Shown here: piece after piece, positions 18,235 through 28,965 of the stretch
Layout of the letters: each line of letters opens with the position of its first letter
Numbering within the stretch: the first letter of the stretch is position 1
NCBI RefSeq assembly: GCF_003053845.1
Contig: NZ_QAYG01000001.1
Span: 1,184,078-1,248,077, forward strand
Reading direction: 5' to 3'
DNA: 64,000 nucleotides
DNA from: Breoghania corrubedonensis
GTDB lineage: Bacteria > Pseudomonadota > Alphaproteobacteria > Rhizobiales > Stappiaceae
Translations under genes and position numbers: made by a program
Notes under the pieces: generated by a model
The model's database searches: none
What the model was told of the DNA's origin: nothing
Seen by the model: only the letters and a program-made list of their open reading frames with translations

Positions 18235-19350
18235 CTACTCCGCCGCCTGTTCCTCGCCGTCGATCTTGCGGGCGCGGCGGCGGGCGTCGGCGGTCGGCAG
18301 GCCTTCAGCCCCCTCGCGGATGATCTTCACCCGCTTCACCCGGCGCGGATCGGCGTCCATCACCTCGAATTCCAGGCCCGGGATCATGTCGGCCGAGATC
18401 AGCTCGCCACGCACCGGCACCCGGCCGACGATGGTGAACAGAAGGCCGCCGAGCGTGTCGATTTCCTCCGACAGCTCGCCCACGTCGAAGCCCGCGCCGA
18501 GTTCCGCCTCGAGGTCCTCGATGGTGACGCGCGCATCCGCGACCCAGGCGCCCTCGCCCTGGCGCACCAGCATCGGCTCCTCGTCCTCGTCGTGCTCGTC
18601 CTCGATGTCGCCGACGACCGTCTCCACCAGATCCTCCAGCGAGACCAGACCGTCCGTGCCGCCATATTCGTCGATGACCAGCGCCATCTGCACGCGTGAC
18701 GCCTGCATCTGCGCCATCAGATCGGCCGCGCGCATGGAGGGCGGCACGAACAGCACCGTGCGGATGATGTCGAGACCGGCGAGCGGGCGGGCAAGATCCA
18801 GATGGACGGGTTCATGGTCGTCGTCGTCGCCCGCCTTCGCCGCCGCGTTCGCGTCGCCGGGGCTCTCCTCCACGCCGTGCGGCGTGCCGTTCAGCGCGCC
18901 GGTAAAAAAGGAGAGAAGGTCCTTGATGTGGACCATGCCGCGCGGATCATCCAGCGTCTCGTGATAGACGGGCATGCGCGAATGGCCGGAAGCGCGGAAT
19001 TCCTCCATCAGGTCGCCCAGCGAGATATTCTCGTCGACCGCATCGATATCGGCGCGCGGGACCATCACGTCCTCCACACGCACCTCGCGCAGGCGCAGGA
19101 TGTTGCCCAGCAGCACGCGCTCCTCGGGCGAGAAGTTGGCATCGCCGCCGTAATCGGCGGCCAGCACATGTTCGAGGTTTTCGCGCAGGGAGCCGTTTCG
19201 GCGCAGCACGAGCTGGCTGATCAGCCGGGACAGCCAGGGGCGGGAATCGCGCTCGATCTCCGTCTCGTAACGGGAGGCCGGCGCGGTGGAACTTTGGCCC
19301 GGTTCTTCGGGCGAAGAAGGCTCGGGAGTTGAACTCTCAGGCAATGTCAT
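18235..19350 (-). CDS. CorC/HlyC-family CBS-domain protein (YbeX-like)
   Basis: Cytosolic protein with two CBS domains (about residues 85-230; VMVPRADIDAVDEN and GHSRMPVYHETLDDPRGMVHIKDLL typify the first) and a C-terminal CorC_HlyC/transporter-associated domain (about 265-345). Length is about 371 residues. CorC/YbeX relatives are linked to Mg/Co efflux and to ribosome homeostasis; TlyC/hemolysin labels are historical. The loop between the CBS domains carries an Asp/Ala-rich insertion. ATG 19350 is taken; the frame upstream overlaps ybeY. It belongs to the ybeZ-ybeY-ybeX-lnt order, but lnt is displaced here. Confidence 0.9.
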   Translation of the reverse strand: MTLPESSTPEPSSPEEPGQSSTAPASRYETEIERDSRPWLSRLISQLVLRRNGSLRENLEHVLAADYGGDANFSPEERVLLGNILRLREVRVEDVMVPRADIDAVDENISLGDLMEEFRASGHSRMPVYHETLDDPRGMVHIKDLLSFFTGALNGTPHGVEESPGDANAAAKAGDDDDHEPVHLDLARPLAGLDIIRTVLFVPPSMRAADLMAQMQASRVQMALVIDEYGGTDGLVSLEDLVETVVGDIEDEHDEDEEPMLVRQGEGAWVADARVTIEDLEAELGAGFDVGELSEEIDTLGGLLFTIVGRVPVRGELISADMIPGLEFEVMDADPRRVKRVKIIREGAEGLPTADARRRARKIDGEEQAAE

Positions 19351-19387
19351 TGTCTCGCACGGCCCCATCGGGAGGCCGGTTTTCGTC

Positions 19388-19963
19388 CTATGCTGATGGA
19401 TCAAGCCGGTAAGGGTCGGCAATGCCGAGGCTCGCCAGGATCCGTGTTTCGAGGCCTTCCATTATTTCGGCCTCCTGGTCAACTTGGTGATCATACCCGA
19501 AAAGGTGAAGGATTCCGTGTACAATTAAATGAAGAAGATGGTCTTCGAAGCCGCCCGCGGCCTCTTCCGCCTCGCGCGCCACCGTCTCGCGCGCCAGCAC
19601 GATATCCCCCAGAAGCGGCCCGAAGACGGGACCGTCCTCGTCGCCGCCGGGAAAGGAGAGCACGTTCGTCGGCTTGTCCTTGCCTCGATAGTCGCGGTTG
19701 AGCACCTGCACGGCCGCGTCGTCGGAAAAGACGAGACTGAGTTCGGAACCCGGCAGATAGCGCAAGTCCGCCTCGCGCCGCGCGGCGGCAAAGGCGCGCG
19801 CGGCCAGCGGATGAAGCCTCTCCTCATCCGGCCAGCCGTCCGCGTTGATCGTCAGATCGATCTCTATATCGCCCGCAAGATCGTCCCCGGAGGGATCGTC
19901 ACGAGAGAGATCGTGTCTGGGCAGATCGCCGGTCGTGCCCGTCGCCTGTGTCACGTTGGTCAT
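19388..19963 (-). CDS. ybeY: Endoribonuclease YbeY
   Basis: Zinc-dependent RNase used in 16S rRNA 3'-end maturation and ribosome quality control. The HHH metal motif is intact: HGILHLFGYDH near residue 145-155. NRDYRGKDKPTNVLSFP is the usual substrate-binding segment. 191 residues, with a longer Asp-rich N-terminus (about 30 residues) than enterobacterial YbeY. The ATG overlaps the phoH stop as ATGA, so the two are translationally coupled. Confidence 0.95.
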   Translation of the reverse strand: MTNVTQATGTTGDLPRHDLSRDDPSGDDLAGDIEIDLTINADGWPDEERLHPLAARAFAAARREADLRYLPGSELSLVFSDDAAVQVLNRDYRGKDKPTNVLSFPGGDEDGPVFGPLLGDIVLARETVAREAEEAAGGFEDHLLHLIVHGILHLFGYDHQVDQEAEIMEGLETRILASLGIADPYRLDPSA

Positions 19964-21056
19964 CCCCTGCGCGGTGGCGTCGTCGGTCCGTCGCCGGTCC
20001 TGCCCGCGGTCGAAGCCGCGGCTTCCCCGGCGGCGGCACCCGCCTTGTCGTAGGCGGCGACAATACGCGCGACCAGCTCGTGGCGCACGACGTCCTTTTC
20101 GGTAAAGCGCACCCGGGTGATGCCCTCCACGCCTTCCAGCACCTCCAGCGCCTCGCGCAGGCCCGAGACCATGCCGCGCGGCAGGTCGACCTGGGAGGGA
20201 TCGCCGGTGACGATCATCTTGGCGTTGTCGCCCAGCCGGGTGAGGAACATCTTCATCTGCATGGCGGTGGTGTTCTGCGCCTCGTCGAGGATCACCACGG
20301 CGTTCTGCAGCGTGCGTCCGCGCATGAAGGCCAGCGGCGCCACCTCGATGACGCCCGACAGCATGCCGCGTTCCACCTTCTCGCCCGGCATCATCTCGTA
20401 GAGCGCGTCGTAGAGCGGGCGGAGATAGGGATCGACCTTTTCCTTCATGTCGCCGGGCAGGAAGCCGAGCCGTTCGCCCGCCTCCACGGCCGGGCGCGAC
20501 AGGATGATACGGTCGATCTCGCCGCGCTCCAGCAACGCCGCCGCATAGGACACGGCCAGAAAGGTCTTGCCCGTGCCGGCCGGTCCGATGCCGAAGACGA
20601 GATCGGCGCGATCCATGGCGCGGATATAGGCGTCCTGCGCCGGGGTGCGCGCGACGATGGTCTTGCGCTTGGTGGAAATCTGGGCGAAGGCGAGGCGCGA
20701 ACGCGGCTCGAGCGTGGGCAGCGAGAGCTGGCCGGCCTCCGTCGACGCCATGCGGATGGCGCCTTCCACGTCGCCGGGATGCAGCTCGTGGCCCTGCTGC
20801 AGGCGCTGGTAGAGCGCCTCCAGCGCCAGACGCGCCTGCTCGCAACCTTCGTGCCCACCCTTGATGATCACCTGGTTGCCGCGTCCGACCGCTTCGATGC
20901 CGAGCCGGCGCTCCAGGAGCGCCAGGTTCTGGTCGAACTGGCCGAACAGATCGCCGATCAGCCGGTTGTCGTCGAAGGCGACGACAACATGGGTCATGTC
21001 GGATGCCGGAACCGTCTCACGAACGTCCGTGCCATCCTGCACTGGGGTATCCCCCT

Positions 21057-21060
<4 letters not shown>
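19960..21060 (-). CDS. phoH: PhoH-like ATPase (YbeZ)
   Basis: P-loop ATPase associated with YbeY and RNA metabolism. Walker A is GPAGTGKT near residue 155-162 and Walker B is [11 protein letters not shown] near residue 255-265; the N-terminus has a KH-like segment ([13 protein letters not shown]). 366 residues. The start is a TTG at 21060 that forms a TTGA overlap with the miaB stop; AGGAGG lies 6 nt upstream, which supports this unusual start over an internal ATG at residue 22. Confidence 0.93.
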
Positions 21061-22475
<1,415 letters not shown>

Positions 22476-22675
22476 TGTACGTTGAAACCGGGCCTCATCG
22501 GGCGTTTGCCTTATCGGCGATTGTCAGGGGGCAGGCGGATCAGGGCCTGCCGGGAACCGCTATCGGCGAAATTTCGGGCCGTTTTGTGAAGGGCGCCGAT
22601 CACCCGCGGCATTTCACCTGCGGCGTTCATTCGTCTCAAGCACTAGCGGGTTTTGTCGCGATTGAGAATAGGCGC

Positions 22676-23647
22676 TTATTGCGACGCGGCAACGTTTTGC
22701 TCTTCATCGGCGTTTTCCGCACCAGATGTGGCTTCGCGCCCCGCTTCAAGACCCGATCCGGCGAGGGGGCCGGCGAGGGGCCCGGCGAGGGGCCCGGCGC
22801 GAGATTCGGCGCGGGGTTCAGGTTCGGCTTCCGCGATACGCTCGCGGTTTCCAAGCAGCGTGTCCGTCACCGCCGTGCGCACCGTTTCCTCAAGCGCGCG
22901 CGCAAGCGTCTTGCGGTCCGTGCCGGGCGCGACCGCGACCGGTTCGCCCCACACCAGCTCCACATCGACCGCCCCTTCCTTGAGAAGCCGCCAGAGATGC
23001 GGCGCCAGGTCCATGTCGCCGTACCAGGCGATCAGCGGGCGCGTGCGCCGGTTGAGCGGCAGGCCCTGCAGATGCGTGTAGATGATGGCGAGCGGCTGCA
23101 CCCAGACCGTGCCCGCGCCGCTATCGGTCTTGACCGCGCCGCCGGACAGGGCCGCCTGGGCCGCGCCGATCAGCGCCGTTCGAAACGGCAGTACCGAAGC
23201 CGCATCCGACGAGGTGCCTTCCGCAAACAGCACCATCGCATCGCCGTTGGTGAGCCTTTCGGCGATTTCCGACATGGTTCGGCCGGTGGCGGAGCGGCGC
23301 TGGCGATCGACGAAGACGGAGCGCTGAAGGCGCGCGAAGGTGCCGAAAAGCGGCCAGCTCGCCACTTCCGATTTGGCGACGAAGGAGAGCGGCACGCGCG
23401 AACCGAGCACAAGAATATCGAGCCAGGAAGAATGGTTCGAGGTCAGCAGCAGGGGGCGTTGCGCGCCGATGCGTCCGCGCTCACTCACCCGCACGCCCAG
23501 CAACCCGCACGCGGCACGATGAAAAATGACCGGGATCGTGCGCCGTATCGGCCACGCGTAGCGCACCGCGAGCCACTGGAGCGGCAGCAAAACGAGGGTC
23601 ACCACCGTCAGACAGGCGGTCGCCAGACAGGCTCGCAGAGCGGGCAT
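22676..23647 (-). CDS. plsC: 1-acyl-sn-glycerol-3-phosphate acyltransferase
   Basis: Membrane acyltransferase converting lysophosphatidate to phosphatidate. After an N-terminal hydrophobic segment (about 8-30) comes the HX4D catalytic motif NHSSWLD near residue 70. FAEGTSS takes the place of the more usual FPEGTRS substrate-binding motif. The last 50 residues are low complexity with AGPLAGPLAGPLAG, encoded by three 12-bp tandem units (22760-22795). About 323 residues from ATG 23647. An AGGAG lies a rather long 11 nt upstream. A related acyltransferase such as OlsA (ornithine lipids) cannot be fully excluded, but the position beside miaB favours PlsC. Confidence 0.85.
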   Translation of the reverse strand: MPALRACLATACLTVVTLVLLPLQWLAVRYAWPIRRTIPVIFHRAACGLLGVRVSERGRIGAQRPLLLTSNHSSWLDILVLGSRVPLSFVAKSEVASWPLFGTFARLQRSVFVDRQRRSATGRTMSEIAERLTNGDAMVLFAEGTSSDAASVLPFRTALIGAAQAALSGGAVKTDSGAGTVWVQPLAIIYTHLQGLPLNRRTRPLIAWYGDMDLAPHLWRLLKEGAVDVELVWGEPVAVAPGTDRKTLARALEETVRTAVTDTLLGNRERIAEAEPEPRAESRAGPLAGPLAGPLAGSGLEAGREATSGAENADEEQNVAASQ

Positions 23648-23757
23648 GACGTCATCATCTCCTGCATGGCCCTTGCAAGGAGCGGGTGAGAGAGGGCCGC
23701 AGCCTTGCCATAGCGGCACCGGACAGGCGCGTCAAACCCGCAAGGGCCGCGATCCGG

Positions 23758-24318
23758 TCAATCGCTCCTGCGCGTCTTTCCACCGGGCGCGGATGGCGGC
23801 ACAGCCTGCTTTTTCGGCCGCGCCGGCGGCGTCATCGTGTAGCGCATGACAAGGGCGGTCGAGGGGCCGCCATCGCCGTCGTGATAGTAGCCCTTGCGCT
23901 CACCGACGACCTTGAAGCCCAGCCTGTCGTAAAGCCCCCGGGCGGACGCGTTGCCGGCATCGACTTCCAGAAAGACATTGAGCACACGGTCGCCATAGAG
24001 CCGGCGCATGGCGGCCTCCATCAACCGCTTGCCGTGGCCGCGACCGCGCCAGCGCGGGTGAACGGCGATGGTCAGGATCTCCGCCTCGTCGGCGACGGCA
24101 CGCACCAGCACGAAGCCGATCGGCCGGCGCGAGGCGGTGGGCGCACCACGCCGGGTGACCAGCGCGAAGACGCCGTCTCCGGCCATCAGCGCGGCGATCT
24201 CCTCCTCGCTCCATTCGCGCGAGAACGACAGGCTGTGCAGCTCGGCAAGCTCTGCGAAATCCTCCCGCCCGGCTTCGTCGATGCGCGGCGGCAGGGAAGA
24301 GAACCAGCCCCCGATCAT
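23758..24318 (-). CDS. rimI: Ribosomal protein S18-alanine N-acetyltransferase RimI-like
   Basis: GNAT-fold acetyltransferase. The acetyl-CoA-binding loop is RWRGRGHGKRLM near residue 88-100, followed by EVDAGNASARGLYDRLGF, typical of RimI. 186 residues, longer than E. coli RimI because of a basic Pro/Lys-rich C-terminal tail. The ATG overlaps the tsaB stop (ATGA), the classic tsaB-rimI arrangement. Confidence 0.9.
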   Translation of the reverse strand: MIGGWFSSLPPRIDEAGREDFAELAELHSLSFSREWSEEEIAALMAGDGVFALVTRRGAPTASRRPIGFVLVRAVADEAEILTIAVHPRWRGRGHGKRLMEAAMRRLYGDRVLNVFLEVDAGNASARGLYDRLGFKVVGERKGYYHDGDGGPSTALVMRYTMTPPARPKKQAVPPSAPGGKTRRSD

Positions 24319-24992
24319 GCGTACGCGATCCGGAAACGGGTCTGCGGCTTGGCGTCGGGCGGCTTCAGGTAGAGCGGCACGGGCGGCGTTTCGGGGGACG
24401 GCGCGGCCAGCCCCAGCCGGGCGACGGCGGCGATGTCGGGTGCGGCCGCACGGTCGACGATCTCGAGATCGGGGCGAAATTGCGCGAGCGCTTCGGCGCC
24501 CGCGCCGGCGAGACGTGCATCTGCGGGAAGGGCGGCGGCGAAGGTTTCGGCCGCGATCGCCGCCGGCTCGCCCGCGGGCAGGCCGCCCGCGGCAAAGAGC
24601 TGGGCATAGACCTCGCCGCCGCGCGCAGGCAGCGCAACGGCAAGCGGACGATCCTGCGCACCGGCGTCCATTCCGGCCTCACGCACACCTTGCGCGATCG
24701 CGGCGAGGGTCGTCACGCCGACGAGTTCCACCGGCCAGACGACAGCAAAGCCGCGCGCCACCGAAAGCGCGACGCGCAGGCCCGTGAAGCTGCCCGGGCC
24801 GACGGTGACCGCGATGCGGGAGAGATCGGAAAAGGCGACGCCCGCTTGCGCCATAACCTCCTGCACCATGCCCGCGAGCCGTTCCGCATGGCCACGGCCA
24901 AGCTCCTCGCTGAGCATGACAAGCGAACCGTCGTCACGCAGGACGGCGGCGGAACAGCGCGAAAGCGCGGTATCGAGAGCAAGCAGGGTCAT
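24315..24992 (-). CDS. tsaB: tRNA threonylcarbamoyladenosine biosynthesis protein TsaB
   Basis: Partner of TsaD in t6A37 modification of tRNA. The N-terminus MTLLALDTALSRCSAAVL and the motif GPGSFTGLRVALSVARGFA near residue 68-86 are diagnostic. 225 residues. It lacks the metal-binding histidines of TsaD, as expected for TsaB. It is the first gene of the tsaB-rimI pair and lies about 135 bp from the Nfu gene. Confidence 0.94.
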   Translation of the reverse strand: MTLLALDTALSRCSAAVLRDDGSLVMLSEELGRGHAERLAGMVQEVMAQAGVAFSDLSRIAVTVGPGSFTGLRVALSVARGFAVVWPVELVGVTTLAAIAQGVREAGMDAGAQDRPLAVALPARGGEVYAQLFAAGGLPAGEPAAIAAETFAAALPADARLAGAGAEALAQFRPDLEIVDRAAAPDIAAVARLGLAAPSPETPPVPLYLKPPDAKPQTRFRIAYA

Positions 24993-25129
24993 GACGCATG
25001 GCTAGCGCCGGGGAGCCGTTCTGTCGAGTGCGGAATTGGCACAAGACGGGGCTGATGAGGCGATGCCGGGACGATAGCGGACGCCGCGATGCGCGCAAGA
25101 CGCCCACCGCGTGTCGACAGGACGCGTCG

Positions 25130-25684
25130 TCAGACGGCGCGAACCTCTTCCACTTCCGGAATGAAGTGGCGCATCAGGTTCTGGATGCCGTGGCGCAGGG
25201 TTGCCGTGGAGGACGGGCAGCCGGCGCAGGCGCCGCGCATGGAGAGGTAGACGATGCCATCCTTGAAGCCGCGGAAGGTGATGTCGCCGCCATCCTGTGC
25301 AACCGCCGGACGCACGCGCGTCTCCAGCAGTTCCTTGATGGTTTCGACCGTCGCGCTGTCGCCGTCGGCGAAGAACTCTTCCGACTTCTCCGCCTCGCTG
25401 TCGTGGCGCAGCACCGGCTGGCCGGACATGAAATGCTCCATGATCGCGCCCAGAACGGCCGGCTTCAGGTGCTGCCAGTCTTCGTCGGTCTTGGTCACGG
25501 TGATGAAATCGTGGCCGAAATAGACGCCGGTGACGCCGGGCACCTGGAACAGCTTTTCGGCAAGCGGCGAATCGTGGGCACCCTCGGCCTCGCGGTAGTC
25601 GCGCGTCTCGCCTTCGAGCACCACGCGGCCGGGAATGAATTTCAGCGTCGCCGGGTTCGGCGTTGCTTCGGTCTGAATGAACAT
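25130..25684 (-). CDS. Nfu-type iron-sulfur cluster scaffold protein
   Basis: 184 residues: an Nfu_N domain (about 1-90; MFIQTEATPNPATLKFIPG) and a NifU C-terminal-like domain (about 110-180) with the cluster-binding CxxC in GACAGCPSS. This alphaproteobacterial and mitochondrial NFU1 layout differs from E. coli NfuA, whose N-terminus is A-type-like. It carries and delivers 4Fe-4S clusters. ATG 25684 has AGGGACAG upstream. A candidate promoter lies about 290 bp upstream. Confidence 0.92.
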   Translation of the reverse strand: MFIQTEATPNPATLKFIPGRVVLEGETRDYREAEGAHDSPLAEKLFQVPGVTGVYFGHDFITVTKTDEDWQHLKPAVLGAIMEHFMSGQPVLRHDSEAEKSEEFFADGDSATVETIKELLETRVRPAVAQDGGDITFRGFKDGIVYLSMRGACAGCPSSTATLRHGIQNLMRHFIPEVEEVRAV

Positions 25685-26063
25685 CGGATCTGTCCCTGGT
25701 GTCGCCGTCTCTCGTTCGGCCTGGAGCGCCTCCTTGGCACGCGGATCGGCGTGGGTCGATCCAGGCGGCCAGGCGGTGCGGTAGAAAACCGGTCCCCGGT
25801 CGGGCGGCGCGCTTGCGCCTGATGATGCCGCAACCCCGGGCATTGCAACTCAACATTGCAACTCCGGGGCCCGGAACAAGGTGACATAGGGTCGCCGGGC
25901 AGCGCCCGGTCCGTCCCATGTCCGAAATCTTATCCCTCGATCGTCCGCGAGCCAGTTTTGAACGCTTCTATTCTAGCCCAAATAGGACGCTTGGCAAAGC
26001 AAACAAGAGGACATCCGCCCCTTCTGTCAACGCAAGAAGCCGAAAAGCGCGCTGGCGCCCGCC
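25685..26063 (-). other. Nfu leader region with tandem repeat
   Basis: About 380 bp with no supported gene. It holds the candidate promoter at 25970-25997 and, within the leader, two exact copies of CATTGCAACTC (25841-25851 and 25854-25864) with 13-bp periodicity. The repeat could be a regulatory site; no known iron-response operator was recognised. Confidence 0.4.
25970..25997 (-). promoter_or_regulatory. Candidate promoter upstream of the Nfu gene
   Basis: Minus strand: -35 TTGCCA (25997-25992), 16-bp spacer, -10 TAGAAT (25975-25970). Both boxes are close to consensus. The leader to the Nfu start would be about 280 nt, which is long. Confidence 0.5.
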
Positions 26064-26555
26064 TCAGGCGAGCGTCGCGATTTCCTCGTCCGACAACGTG
26101 CCTGGAACGATGGTGACGGGAATGGGGAAGGAGCCGGCGCTTTTCGAGGCGAAGGAGGAAACCAGCGGCCCCGGCCCCTCCGAGCTGGTGCCGGCGGCCA
26201 GCACCAGAATGGCGATGTCCTGATCCTGCTCGATGAGCTTGACGATCTCGCTCGACAGCGTGCCCTCGACGACGACCGATTCGGGATCGATACGCGCGAC
26301 GGCGCGGATCTTTTCCGCCGCGCGCGCCAGCGTCGTTTCCGCCTCTTCCATCGCCTCGGCGCGCATGATGTTTTCCACGCCGATCCAGTGCTGGAAATCG
26401 GCCGGCGCGATGCAATAGAGCATGACCACGGCGCCGCTGGTGCGCTCCGCGCGCATCGCCGCATAGCTCAAGGCCCGGTCGCATTCCGGCGTCTCGTCGA
26501 CAACGACCAGAAACTTGCGGCGGTGGCCTTCCTCGAAACTTCGTCTTTTCAACAT
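26064..26555 (-). CDS. Universal stress protein (UspA family)
   Basis: 163 residues with one Usp domain: KFLVVVDETPECDRALSYAA at the N-terminal strand, LVLAAGTSSEGPGPLVSSF near residue 125-145 (a loose form of the ATP-binding GxGxxS/T loop) and IPVTIVPGTLS at the end. Probable cytosolic stress protein binding ATP or a related nucleotide. The ATG at 26555 is chosen because the frame upstream is non-homologous and Arg/Pro-rich; no SD is visible. Confidence 0.88.
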   Translation of the reverse strand: MLKRRSFEEGHRRKFLVVVDETPECDRALSYAAMRAERTSGAVVMLYCIAPADFQHWIGVENIMRAEAMEEAETTLARAAEKIRAVARIDPESVVVEGTLSSEIVKLIEQDQDIAILVLAAGTSSEGPGPLVSSFASKSAGSFPIPVTIVPGTLSDEEIATLA

Positions 26556-26747
26556 GCGCGCATGCTGCCACCGGGCCCGGTGTGCGGCAAGTGCTCGTTT
26601 CGAATGACCGGAAAGGGGCGCAGCCGGGGCGGGAGCGTCACATGGCTGGCGCGCTCGCCGTGCCCGCCCCCCCTTGCGCCACGCTCCACCCGTGTGGGCA
26701 GGGCGATCACCTCTTCCCTTAGGGGCGAGGTCGGGCCGGAGGTTCGG

Positions 26748-26795
26748 GTGAGGGGTTTCGGGTTCTCCGTATCCACGAAACCCGGCCCCCCTCAC
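26748..26795. terminator. Inverted repeat downstream of the hydroxylase gene
   Basis: GTGAGGGG...TTTCG (26748-26760) pairs with CGAAA...CCCCTCAC (26776-26795). It lies about 30 bp beyond the hydroxylase stop and would fold in its 3' UTR. No T-tract follows, so rho-independent activity is uncertain. Confidence 0.4.
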
Positions 26796-26826
26796 CCCAT
26801 AAATGCGACAGGAATGGTTCGCCCGT

Positions 26827-28788
26827 TCACACGGCCGGGATCAGGAACCGCGCAAAGAATGCGGTCAGTTCCTTCAGCGCGCCAAGCGGCAGAACGTGAG
26901 CGACATACTGGTCCGGCCGGACCACGACGAGGGCGCCATGCGCACGGTCGATCGCCCGTGTGTCGAAAATGTCGCCGGCACTGGGATCCGGGGCGCTGGG
27001 ATCGGGGCAGAACATCTTCTCGTAGTCGGTCAGCCCGTAGCGCCCTTTCTTCGGCAGCAGGAAGGCCGGCATCGCCTCGAGGCGCAGGTCGCGGTGGCCC
27101 TGCTGAAAGATCGCCCGCACATCGATCACCGCGTCGATATCGCCGCCTTGCGGCGTGAAGCGGCGCACGGGCGATGCGGGATCGTCGGCGAGGAAGGTGC
27201 AAAGACGCGATATCGCCGAGCCCGGATCGGCCGGATCGCTCTCGTCGGCGAACGCGAAGAGCCGCCAGCGGCCATCGGCCTCCACCGTGTGTCCCAGATG
27301 CAGGGGTTTGGCGTCGGCCAGCCGCACGACGGGGGCGGAGTGAAACCGCATACCGATCGGAAAGCCCTCCGCCAGCGCCTGATGCGCCGCATCGCCCGTC
27401 AGCACCGAGGGCCGGTAGCGGGTCGCGGTTCCGGCGGTGAAGCGGCCGAACCTGATGAAATAGTCCTGAAAGACCTGCGGGTCGACGCCTTCGCCGTCGC
27501 CATCACCGGCCCGCCTGGGCGCGGCGGAGAACATCTTCGCCCAGTCCCGGTCGAAGTCGATCAGCTCCTGCGCGATCGCCCGGCGTTCGGCGGAATAGGT
27601 GGCAAGCAGCTCCGGCGCGGCACGGCCCTTGAGCACGTAGGCGAGCTTCCAGGCGAGGTTGAACGTGTCCTGCATGGAAACGTTCATGCCCTGACCCGCC
27701 TTGGGACTGTGGGTGTGGCAGGCGTCGCCGGCGATGAAGACGCGGGGCGCGCGCGTGGCGGCGTCCGCCTCCGGTACGTCGTCGAACCGGTCGGTCAGCC
27801 GCTGGCCGATCTCGTAGACCGACCACCACGCGACCTCCTTCACCTCCAGCGTGTAGGGCGACAGAATCCTCTTCGCGGCGGCGATCAGATGGTCGACGGT
27901 GATGTTGCGCGCCGCGACCCGTTCGTCGCTGGCGAGCTTGTCCATCTCGACATAGAGGCGGACCAGATAGCCGCCCTCGCGCGGGATGATCAGGATGTTG
28001 CCTTCGCTGGCCGAATGGATCGCCGATTTCAGGCGGATATCGGGAAAGTCGGTGAGCGCGAGAACGTCCATCACACCCCAGGCCTGATTGGCCGAGTCAC
28101 CCGTCAGCGTGCGTCCCAGCGACTGACGCACCATCGAGCGCGCACCGTCGCAGCCCACCACGTATTTCGCGCGCACGGTCTCGATCCGGCCCTGATGCGC
28201 CGCATCGGTGCGCTCCAGCCGCACATGCACCGGGTAATCGCCGCCGTTCTCGGTATCAATGGTGAGGTCGACAAGGCGGCGCGCATGGTCCGGCACAAGC
28301 CGGCGCGGCGATTTCGCCATGAAATCCAGATAGCAGTCATGCACGCGGGCCTGGTTGAGGATCACGTGGGGAAATTCCGAAAGGCCGTCCTCCACGTCCT
28401 GCACCCGGCCATGGCGGGTGATGGCCTCGGGCGCCGTCTCGTCGGGTTTCCAGAACGTCGTCTCGTTGACCCAGTAAGCCTCTTGCGCGATGCGGTCGGC
28501 GAAGCCGAAGGCCTGGAACATCTCCATTGTACGGCAGGCGATGCCGTCGGCCTGGCCGAGTGTCAGCGGCGCGTCCTTCTGTTCCACGATCCGCGTCTCG
28601 ATGTCGGCGAACACGGAAAGCTGGGCGGCGAGCGTCAGCCCGGCGGGGCCGCTGCCGACGATCAGCACATCGACCGTTTCCGGCAGGCCATCGGCGCGCG
28701 GGGCCCGTCCCGCATCGGGCGCCACGTCGGAGGCGGGCGCGGAAATCCGTGGATCCCCCGTCTGAAATCCGTTCAGGTGAAACTGCAT
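26827..28788 (-). CDS. FAD-dependent aromatic hydroxylase (3-hydroxybenzoate 4-monooxygenase-like)
   Basis: 653 residues, class A flavoprotein monooxygenase. The FAD-binding GSGPAG is at residues 45-50, GCDGARS follows near 220, and FIAGDACHTHSPKAGQG near 350 binds FAD. A thioredoxin-like C-terminal domain (about 460-650) is as in phenol hydroxylase and MobA. The N-terminus MQFHLNGFQTGDPRI and the motif GQADGIACRTMEMFQAFGF resemble MobA, which turns 3-hydroxybenzoate into protocatechuate with NADPH and O2; a phenol-type substrate is the alternative. AGGAG lies 8 nt before the ATG. It is divergent from a MarR gene that shares its promoter palindrome. Protocatechuate would feed the lower pathway at 58-64 kb. 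Confidence 0.85.
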   Translation of the reverse strand: MQFHLNGFQTGDPRISAPASDVAPDAGRAPRADGLPETVDVLIVGSGPAGLTLAAQLSVFADIETRIVEQKDAPLTLGQADGIACRTMEMFQAFGFADRIAQEAYWVNETTFWKPDETAPEAITRHGRVQDVEDGLSEFPHVILNQARVHDCYLDFMAKSPRRLVPDHARRLVDLTIDTENGGDYPVHVRLERTDAAHQGRIETVRAKYVVGCDGARSMVRQSLGRTLTGDSANQAWGVMDVLALTDFPDIRLKSAIHSASEGNILIIPREGGYLVRLYVEMDKLASDERVAARNITVDHLIAAAKRILSPYTLEVKEVAWWSVYEIGQRLTDRFDDVPEADAATRAPRVFIAGDACHTHSPKAGQGMNVSMQDTFNLAWKLAYVLKGRAAPELLATYSAERRAIAQELIDFDRDWAKMFSAAPRRAGDGDGEGVDPQVFQDYFIRFGRFTAGTATRYRPSVLTGDAAHQALAEGFPIGMRFHSAPVVRLADAKPLHLGHTVEADGRWRLFAFADESDPADPGSAISRLCTFLADDPASPVRRFTPQGGDIDAVIDVRAIFQQGHRDLRLEAMPAFLLPKKGRYGLTDYEKMFCPDPSAPDPSAGDIFDTRAIDRAHGALVVVRPDQYVAHVLPLGALKELTAFFARFLIPAV

Positions 28789-28965
28789 GGCCGGTCTCCT
28801 CCCACTCGCCACTGGCCGGACGCCGCGCGCCATTTCCCTGGTCCCCGGTTGCTGTCCCGGACCATCGCCCCGATATCCGCGCCCCGGGTCGCGGCCGCGA
28901 TATCCGGCCTTGACCAGGGCGCACGAAAACGGGTCGGCGCGGCCTTGTCCCGATTGCTCCTCTAA

